From positions 1-10,261 of the forward strand of contig JAJPXI010000005.1 of assembly GCA_021205585.1 (NCBI GenBank): a stretch of 10,261 nucleotides of DNA, in the 5' to 3' direction. Each line of letters starts with the position of its first letter. Positions within the stretch are counted from its first letter, which is position 1. This document shows, in pieces, positions 5,268 to 10,261 of this stretch. Made by a program: the position numbers and the translations under genes. Source of the DNA: Oscillospiraceae bacterium (GTDB lineage: Bacteria > Bacillota > Clostridia > Oscillospirales > Oscillospiraceae). A model generated the notes under the pieces. It was not told where the DNA came from. It searched no databases and saw only the letters and a list, made by a program, of their open reading frames with translations.

Positions 5268-7103
5268 ATGGAACAGAGTCTGGAGCGTATTCTTGCCCGG
5301 GTACAAAAGCCCGCCCGGTACACCGGCGGGGAGTATAACGCGGTGGTGAAAGAAAAACAGCAGGTGGACACCCGCTTTGCCATGTGTTTTCCTGACACCT
5401 ATGAAATCGGTATGTCCAATTTGGGAATGCGCATTCTCTATGGGCTGATCAACGAGCTGGAGGGCGTCTGGTGCGAGCGGGTCTTTTCCCCCTGGGGGGA
5501 TATGGAGGCGGAAATGCGCCGTGAAGGAGTTTTACTTTACGGCCTTGAGAGCGGCGACCCCATTCGGGACTTTGACATCATCGGCATTTCCGTGGGCTAC
5601 GAGATGGCCTATTCCAACGTCCTCAACCTGCTGGATCTGGCCGGCCTGCCTGTCCGGGCGGACGAGCGCCCCGGTTTGAACCCCATCGTGGTGGTGGGCG
5701 GCACCTGCGCCTACAACCCGGAGCCCCTTGCCCCCTTTGTGGACATTTTTTCCCTGGGGGAGGGGGAGGACGTAACGGTGGAGATGCTTCAGCTCTACCG
5801 CCAGGCCCGGCAGGAGGGATGGAGCAAGGAGGCCTTCCTGATCGCCGCCGCAAAAATCCCCGGTCTGTATGTCCCCTCTCTGTATCAGGTGGACTACCGG
5901 GAGGACGGCACCATCGCCGCCATCACGCCCAGGGAGGGCGCGCCCCTGCTTGTGACCAAGCGCATTGTGCAGGATATGGATCGGGCCTATTTCCCCACGA
6001 AAACCATCGTCCCATCTACGGAGATCGTCCAGGATCGGGCCATGCTGGAGGTGTTCCGGGGCTGTATCCGGGGCTGCCGCTTCTGCCAGGCGGGGTACGC
6101 CTACCGGCCCGCCCGGAGCCGGAGCCGGGATTTGCTGGTGCGGCAGGGGATTGAAGCCTGTCAAAACTCCGGCTACCAGGAGATGACCCTGTCCTCTCTC
6201 TCCACCAGCGACTACCGCCCCCTGGAGAGCCTGTGCGACGGGCTGCTGGAGTACTGCCAGCCCAGGGACATCAGCCTGTCCCTGCCCTCCCTGCGCATCG
6301 ACAACTTTTCCCTGGGCCTGATGGAGCGGGTGCAGAAGGTGCGAAAAAGCAGCCTGACCTTTGCCCCGGAGGCCGGAACCCAGCGCCTGCGGGACGCCAT
6401 CAACAAAAACATCACCGAGGAAGAGATCCTCCGCTCGGCCAGAATGGTTTTCCGTGGGGGCTGGAGCAATGTGAAGCTCTATTTCATGCTGGGCCTGCCC
6501 ACCGAGACAGACGAGGATGTGCTGGGCATCGCCGACCTGGCCCGGAAGGTGCTCCAGTGCTGGCGGGAGGAGTCCCCCAATAAAAAGCGCGGGGTGCGCA
6601 TCACCGTGTCCACCTCCTTTTTCGTCCCCAAGGCCCACACCGCCTTCCAGTGGGAGGGGCAGATTTCCCAGCAGGAGTATATGCGCCGGGTGGCCCTGCT
6701 GCGGGAAAATATGCGGGAGCGGGCCATCCGCTACAACTGGCACGACCCCCAGACCAGCTTTTTGGAGGCCGTGTTCTCCAGGGGGGATCGCCGCCTGGCG
6801 GACGTACTGGAGCGGGCCTGGCGGAAGGGGGCGAAGTTCGACGCCTGGAGCGAATATTTCAACCTGGAGCGATGGCTGGAGGCTTTCGATTTCTGCGGCC
6901 TGGACCCGGCCTTTTACGCCAGCAGGCAGCGGGAGCGGGAGGAGATCCTGCCCTGGTCTGTGACAAGCGTGGGCATCCCGGCGGATTTTTTCTGGCGGGA
7001 GCGGGAGCGGTGCCGCCAGGGGGTCATCACCCCGGACTGCCGCCGCCAATGCACCGGCTGCGGGGCGAACAGGCTGTATCCGGGAGGGCGCTGCGATGAG
7101 TAG
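5268..7103 (+). CDS. B12-binding radical SAM protein (TIGR03960 family)
   Basis: A 611-residue protein with an N-terminal cobalamin-binding-like domain (about 20-220) and a radical SAM domain whose 4Fe-4S motif is C266-I-R-G-C270-R-F-C273 (C-x3-C-x2-C). The C-terminus carries a second set of cysteines, C591-R-R-Q-C595-T-G-C598, which as far as I know is usual in this family. The family is almost always paired with a DUF2344 protein, often near RNase G and rplU/rpmA; its reaction is not established, though RNA or ribosome modification has been suspected from context. ATG 5268 was chosen because GGAGG (5258-5262) precedes it by 5 nt. An in-frame ATG at 5256 has its GGAGG only 3 nt away and within a small CCGCC/GGCGG hairpin. 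Overlaps the next gene by 8 bp. Confidence 0.92.
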   Translation: MEQSLERILARVQKPARYTGGEYNAVVKEKQQVDTRFAMCFPDTYEIGMSNLGMRILYGLINELEGVWCERVFSPWGDMEAEMRREGVLLYGLESGDPIRDFDIIGISVGYEMAYSNVLNLLDLAGLPVRADERPGLNPIVVVGGTCAYNPEPLAPFVDIFSLGEGEDVTVEMLQLYRQARQEGWSKEAFLIAAAKIPGLYVPSLYQVDYREDGTIAAITPREGAPLLVTKRIVQDMDRAYFPTKTIVPSTEIVQDRAMLEVFRGCIRGCRFCQAGYAYRPARSRSRDLLVRQGIEACQNSGYQEMTLSSLSTSDYRPLESLCDGLLEYCQPRDISLSLPSLRIDNFSLGLMERVQKVRKSSLTFAPEAGTQRLRDAINKNITEEEILRSARMVFRGGWSNVKLYFMLGLPTETDEDVLGIADLARKVLQCWREESPNKKRGVRITVSTSFFVPKAHTAFQWEGQISQQEYMRRVALLRENMRERAIRYNWHDPQTSFLEAVFSRGDRRLADVLERAWRKGAKFDAWSEYFNLERWLEAFDFCGLDPAFYASRQREREEILPWSVTSVGIPADFFWRERERCRQGVITPDCRRQCTGCGANRLYPGGRCDE

Positions 7104-7752
7104 ACTGCTGTTTGCCAAGCAAGGCCGGGCCAAATACATCTCCCACCTGGATTTGATGCACACCTTCCAGCGGGCCTTCCAGCGGGCCGGGCTGGACATC
7201 GCCCACACCGAGGGCTTTAACCCCCACCCCTTTATCTCCCTCCTGCTGCCCCTGCCTCTGGGTTTTTCCAGCGAATGTGAGATTCTTGACTTCCGCCTGC
7301 TGAAGCCGGAGGAGCTGCCCCAGGTGCCGGAGCGGTTAAACGCCGCTTTGCCGGAGGGAATCCGGGCGCTGGAGTGCTACGAGGGAGGGCGCAAGGCCAA
7401 AGAGCTGGCCTTTGTGGACTACCATATAGAGATGGAATGGCCGGGAGGACAGCCCCTGTCCGCCCCTCTGGGGGAGCTGCTGGGCCGGGACAGGCTGGAG
7501 GTTGTGAAAAAATCGGCCAAGGCGAAAACCGGGGAGCGGATTGTAGAGATTATCAGCCTTGTAAAGTCGTTTAACTTGACGGACGCGGAGGGCTGGACTG
7601 TGTTGGACACCGTCCTGGCGGCCCAGAACCCCGGCCTGAATCCTCAGCTGATTACGGCGGCGCTGGCGCGGGAGTACCCCGACGAGACCCCCAGCCTGGT
7701 GCGCTACCACCGCCGGGCGGCGCTTGGCCCGGAGGGGGAGCCGTTTCGGTAG
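7096..7752 (+). CDS. Radical SAM-associated DUF2344 protein (TIGR03936 family)
   Basis: A 218-residue cytoplasmic protein of the family that accompanies TIGR03960 radical SAM enzymes and is fused to them in some bacteria. The diagnostic N-terminus is F-A-K-Q-G-R-A-K-Y-I-S-H-L-D-L (about 6-20), then E-G-F-N-P-H-P-F-I-S (about 38-47) and L-P-L-G-F-S-S-E-C-E. It probably acts as partner of the enzyme encoded just before it, whose stop it overlaps (ATGAGTAG), so the two should be made in equal amounts. The molecular role is unknown. No rng or rplU genes follow, unlike in many relatives; instead the 3' end is overlapped by a convergent gene. Confidence 0.9.
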   Translation: MSRLLFAKQGRAKYISHLDLMHTFQRAFQRAGLDIAHTEGFNPHPFISLLLPLPLGFSSECEILDFRLLKPEELPQVPERLNAALPEGIRALECYEGGRKAKELAFVDYHIEMEWPGGQPLSAPLGELLGRDRLEVVKKSAKAKTGERIVEIISLVKSFNLTDAEGWTVLDTVLAAQNPGLNPQLITAALAREYPDETPSLVRYHRRAALGPEGEPFR

Positions 7753-8383
7753 GGGAGAGGGGCACGGTAAAGACGGGGACACCCTCGGCGTAAGGCCCCA
7801 GCAGATACATGGGATAGAACAGGGCCAGCCCCTCCCCGGTCAGGTAAAACCGCTCCGGGTCAAATTCCCGCCGCACCGTCTCCGGGCAGTCCGGGCGAAG
7901 CAGAGTTTCCCCAGAGTTCACCCGCTGCCTGGCCTGCTCGACCAGTTGGGCCGTCAACTGCCGCCGCCACCGGCGGTTTCCCGGGAAAAAGGAGCTTAAG
8001 AGCCGGGGGCGGCCCTGGGCGCAGTCCCAGGTCTCCCCCACATACCAGCGCCGGGGCCGGTGCAGCTGGTCGGAGTGAGTAATCTCCAGGCGTAGGCTGA
8101 GCAGGGGCGGTTCCCAGTAGGTCACGGCGTAGTCCAGGGCCGCCCGCCAGGGGAGGAACAGCTCGTCGTCCCGCCTGGCCTGGCAGGCCCTGGGGTATAA
8201 GACGGTCTCCCACTGTTCCCGCAGCAGCAGAGAGCAGCGGGAAAAATAGCGCTCTACCCGCCGGAACGCCCCCTTTTCGGGAAAGGCAGGGCGGCGCACG
8301 GACAGGGCCAGCACGGGCTCCTGCCCCAGCGTCATGGTGCGCTCCCAGAGCCTTGGGGTTATGGGCGGGACGTTGGTTTCCAT
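7652..8383 (-). CDS. DUF3298 (RsiV C-terminal-like) domain protein
   Basis: A 243-residue protein without signal peptide or membrane segment. The DUF3298 signature is near residues 183-211: F-Y-L-T-G-E-G-L-A-L-F-Y-P-M-Y, then G-P-Y-A-E-G-V-P-V-F-T-V-P-L. In RsiV this domain is the extracellular lysozyme-binding part of an anti-sigma factor, but here no sigma factor gene or membrane anchor is seen, so function is unknown. Start ATG (8381-8383) has AGGAGG (8391-8396) 7 nt upstream. The last ~30 residues are Pro/Gly-rich and antisense to the DUF2344 gene, so they look like a read-through tail acquired after loss of the ancestral stop. Convergent overlap is 101 bp; divergent from the methyltransferase gene with 76 bp between starts. 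Confidence 0.75.
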   Translation of the reverse strand: METNVPPITPRLWERTMTLGQEPVLALSVRRPAFPEKGAFRRVERYFSRCSLLLREQWETVLYPRACQARRDDELFLPWRAALDYAVTYWEPPLLSLRLEITHSDQLHRPRRWYVGETWDCAQGRPRLLSSFFPGNRRWRRQLTAQLVEQARQRVNSGETLLRPDCPETVRREFDPERFYLTGEGLALFYPMYLLGPYAEGVPVFTVPLSPTETAPPPGQAPPGGGSAPGWGSRRGTPAPAPP

Positions 8384-8398
8384 GGGCAGCCCTCCTTA

Positions 8399-8413
8399 TA
8401 TATACAGTATACG
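8399..8413 (-). promoter_or_regulatory. Possible -10 box and palindrome in the divergent region
   Basis: Bases 8401-8411 form a perfect palindrome, TATAC-A-GTATA. Read on the minus strand, 8411-8406 is TATACT, identical to the -10 boxes of the two plus-strand promoters here, but no good -35 lies 17 bp upstream of it. The site could serve the DUF3298 gene, or be an operator between the divergent genes. I find no clear plus-strand promoter for the methyltransferase. Confidence 0.35.
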
Positions 8414-8459
8414 CGGAAAATTGTCCGGAGTGCGAAAATAAAAGTAAGGAAGAATTTGA

Positions 8460-9209
8460 ATGGACAGCTACGGTTTCCTTGCGGACAGCTATGACCAGTT
8501 GACGGCCGACGTGCCCTATGAAAAATGGGCCGACTATCTGGAGCGGCAGTTCCGCCGCTGGGCCGTCCCAGGCCGGACGGTGCTGGATTTGGCCTGCGGT
8601 ACTGGCTCCCTGACGGCGGAGCTGGCCCGGCGGGGCTATGAGATGATCGGGGTGGATCAGTCTGCCGATATGCTCTCGGTGGCGGCGGAAAAATGCCGGG
8701 GCCTGTCCGACCAGCCGCCGATATTTTTGCAGCAGCCCATGGAAAAGCTGGATTTGTACGGCACGGTGGACGCCTGCGTGTGCTGCCTGGACAGCGTGAA
8801 CTATGTCACCCGCCCGGCGGCGCTGGAGCGGGCCTTTCAGCGGGTACACCTTTTTCTGAACCCCGGCGGGCTGTTCGTCTTTGACGTGAAAACCCCGGAG
8901 GCCCTGGCGGCGGCGGATGGCCAGGTGTTTCTGGACGAGACGGAGGACACCTACTGCGTCTGGCGGGGGGAGTACGCCCCCAAACGGCGGGTTTTGAGCT
9001 ACGGCATGGATCTGTTCCGTCTCCAGGGCGACGGCTCCTGGCGGCGGGGCCAGGAGGTACACCGGGAATTTGCCTATACCCTGGAGGAGCTGGAGGAGTT
9101 TTTGTGCCGGGCGGGCTTTGTCCAGGTGCGGCAGTGGGGCTGCCTGAAGCTGTGCGCCCCCCGCCCGGGCGAGGAGCGGGTCTTTTTGACCGCGCGGAAA
9201 GGAACGTGA
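8460..9209 (+). CDS. Class I SAM-dependent methyltransferase
   Basis: A 249-residue protein with a Rossmann-type methyltransferase fold. Motif I is V41-L-D-L-A-C-G-T-G-S50, with the acidic end of strand 2 in M-I-G-V-D-Q-S-A-D-M-L and a post-motif C-L-D-S-V-N-Y around 105. The start Y-G-F-L-A-D-S-Y-D-Q-L is common in small methyltransferases of the YqeM/BchM-like group often found in Firmicutes. Substrate cannot be read from sequence. ATG 8460 has AAGGAAG (8446-8452) 7 nt upstream. It is followed by hslO after only 3 bp, so the two are cotranscribed. Confidence 0.88.
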   Translation: MDSYGFLADSYDQLTADVPYEKWADYLERQFRRWAVPGRTVLDLACGTGSLTAELARRGYEMIGVDQSADMLSVAAEKCRGLSDQPPIFLQQPMEKLDLYGTVDACVCCLDSVNYVTRPAALERAFQRVHLFLNPGGLFVFDVKTPEALAAADGQVFLDETEDTYCVWRGEYAPKRRVLSYGMDLFRLQGDGSWRRGQEVHREFAYTLEELEEFLCRAGFVQVRQWGCLKLCAPRPGEERVFLTARKGT

Positions 9210-9212
9210 CAG

Positions 9213-10088
9213 ATGGACCAGATCATCCGTATGCTGGCGAAGGATGCGCCGGTGAAGGCGTCGGCTGTCAGCGGCCGGGCGCTGGTGGAGCGGGCCAGGC
9301 AAATCCACACTCTGCTGCCGGTGGCCGCCGCCGCCCTGGGGCGCGCTCTGCTGGCCGCATCCATGATGGGGGACGCCATGAAGGAAGAACAGGCGTCCCT
9401 GACCCTGCGTATCCAGGGGGGCGGAGCGCTGGGGACGGTGCTGGCCGTCTCCGACAGCGGCGGCAACGTGCGCGGCTATGTCCAGAATCCCCATGTGCCC
9501 CTGATGGAGAAGTAGCCGGGGAAGCTGGATGTGGGGGCCGCCGTTGGAACCGACGGGACGCTGACGGTCATACGGGATTTGGGCCTGAAAGAGCCGTACG
9601 TGGGTTCCATCGGTCTGCTCTCCGGGGAGATTGCCGACGACGTGGCCCTGTATTTCGCGGAGAGCGAGCAGATCCCCACCGTCTGCGCCCTGGGGGTGCT
9701 GGTGGGGGTGGATCAGTCGGTGACGGCGGCGGGGGGCTATCTGATTCAGCTGCTCCCCGGCGCCGGGGACGAGGTAATCGACAAAATCGAGGCCGGAGTC
9801 AGCCGGGTGGGCCCGGTCAGCCGGGCACTGAAGCGGGGGGCCGGCCCGGAGGAGCTGCTGCGGGAGGTTCTGCGGGACTTTGATATGGAAACGCTGGAAA
9901 CCCACCCGGTGGAGTACCGCTGCGGCTGCAGCCGGGAGCGGGTGGCGAGGGTCCTGCTCAGCATGGGCCGCCGGGAACTGGAGGAATTGATTCAGGAGCA
10001 GAAGGGGGCGGAACTGACATGCCAGTTCTGTGACGCGGTCTACCGCTTCTCCCAGCGGGAGCTGGAGCGGTTGCTGGAGGAGGCGTAA
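9213..10088 (+). pseudogene. hslO: Hsp33 redox chaperone with in-frame amber stop at codon 101
   Basis: Read through, the frame encodes 291 residues, the normal Hsp33 length. The first 100 residues contain V-R-G-Y-V-Q-N-P-H-V-P-L typical of the N-terminal domain; TAG at 9513-9515 interrupts just before P-G-K-L-D-V-G-A-A-V-G, and the rest continues in the same frame. The redox switch is complete: C237-G-C239 and C270-Q-F-C273, which bind zinc and form disulfides on oxidative stress to activate the holdase. There is no frameshift or other lesion, so this is a very recent mutation, a sequence error, or readthrough. The 100-residue product alone would lack the zinc domain. Re-initiation at GTG 9531 would give a 185-residue C-terminal fragment. 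Start ATG 9213 follows AAAGGAA (9198-9204) by 8 nt. Confidence 0.9.
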
Positions 10089-10089
10089 G

Positions 10090-10261
10090 ATGGAAACGCG
10101 CGTTGTGACCGCCTGCGTGGAGAAGGCCGAGCGGGCGGCCTCCCTGGCCCAACTGGAACAGAAAGCGGTTGAACAGCCGAAACCAAAGGAAGCACTGATT
10201 AAATGCGCCTGCGGCGTCTGGCGGAACTTTTCCGCCAAAAGTGCGTTGCAAAAGTTTGAAA
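10090..10261 (+). CDS. Small unknown gene reading into repeat copy C (partial)
   Basis: The frame opens at ATG 10090, one base after the hslO stop, with a strong GGAGGAGG (10076-10083) 6 nt upstream, and stays open to the window edge (57 codons). The first ~32 residues (M-E-T-R-V-V-T-A-C-V-E-K-A-E-R and on) are charged and probably helical, with no family I recognise. From about codon 33 the protein is encoded by the repeat element: K-E-A-L-I-K-C-A-C-G-V-W-R-N-F-S and further. That tail is therefore derived from the insertion rather than the ancestral gene, which is likely truncated. Where the stop falls is not visible. Confidence 0.5.
   Translation, partial: METRVVTACVEKAERAASLAQLEQKAVEQPKPKEALIKCACGVWRNFSAKSALQKFE
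10186..10261 (-). repeat. Dispersed MITE-like repeat, copy C (runs off the window)
   Basis: In inverse orientation to copies A and B. The end AAGGAAGC at 10186 and the following bases up to 10231 are identical to the reverse complement of copy B for 46 bases; beyond, TGCGTTGCAAAAG (10242-10254) matches copy A. Inside is a perfect hairpin, GGCGGAA (10220-10226) with TTCCGCC (10230-10236). The other terminal inverted repeat would lie past the window. The flank CCAAA does not show the TTAA seen around copy B. Confidence 0.8.

Noticed and set aside
7975..7986. Palindrome TTTCCCGGGAAA as an operator or terminator
   Set aside because: It lies inside the DUF3298 coding region with no promoter nearby; likely chance in GC-rich DNA.
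9213..10088. Amber codon as proof of a reassigned genetic code
   Set aside because: Three genes in the window terminate at TAG where their families end, so TAG acts as a stop in general here.
7860..10238. Very long minus-strand open frame (about 790 codons) opposite the methyltransferase and hslO
   Set aside because: A GC-rich codon shadow: it lies opposite recognisable plus-strand genes, is rich in Pro/Gln/Arg/His, and has no domain. The 5532-7208 minus-strand frame is rejected for the same reason.

Overview
The window looks like a chromosomal segment of a high-GC anaerobic Firmicute, most likely class Clostridia and the Oscillospiraceae/Flavonifractor side of it. The grounds are Firmicute-type genes (RNase M5-like Toprim protein, B12-binding radical SAM plus DUF2344 pair, RsiV-type DUF3298 protein, Hsp33), GGAGG-type ribosome binding sites and GC-rich third codon positions. 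Genus is an inference from style, not from a search. Most of the DNA is housekeeping, broken up by small repetitive elements.

Layout. Bases 1-445 hold no convincing gene. They carry a run of short hairpins (two related 3-nt-loop stems about 64 bp apart, then a perfect 10-bp stem), copy A of a dispersed repeat, a rho-independent terminator and a promoter. From 446 to 4712 a compact plus-strand operon encodes a HIT/HinT-like protein, the ComEC/Rec2 DNA-uptake channel, the DNA polymerase III delta subunit (HolA) and an RNase M5-like Toprim protein; gaps are 9 and 33 bp and the last two genes overlap by 8 bp.

Bases 4713-5195 are a scar: a hairpin, a minus-strand terminator, the last ~70 codons of an IS66-type transposase, and a complete 113-bp MITE-like element (copy B) whose left end abuts the broken transposase. 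Immediately beyond it a near-consensus promoter drives a B12-binding radical SAM protein and its DUF2344 partner, which overlap by 8 bp. A convergent minus-strand DUF3298 gene overlaps the end of the DUF2344 gene by about 100 bp.

From 8460 a second plus-strand cluster encodes a SAM-dependent methyltransferase, the redox chaperone Hsp33 (hslO) and a small unknown gene. hslO is full length but interrupted by one in-frame amber codon at codon 101, while its downstream half, including the four zinc cysteines, is intact. The small last gene has a strong ribosome binding site, but its reading frame runs straight into copy C of the repeat and out of the window, so the repeat would supply its C-terminus.

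I see no defence system, CRISPR array, rRNA or tRNA. The points most worth following are the three-copy repeat family with its protein-coding capacity, the amber codon in hslO, and the hairpin-rich block at the left edge.
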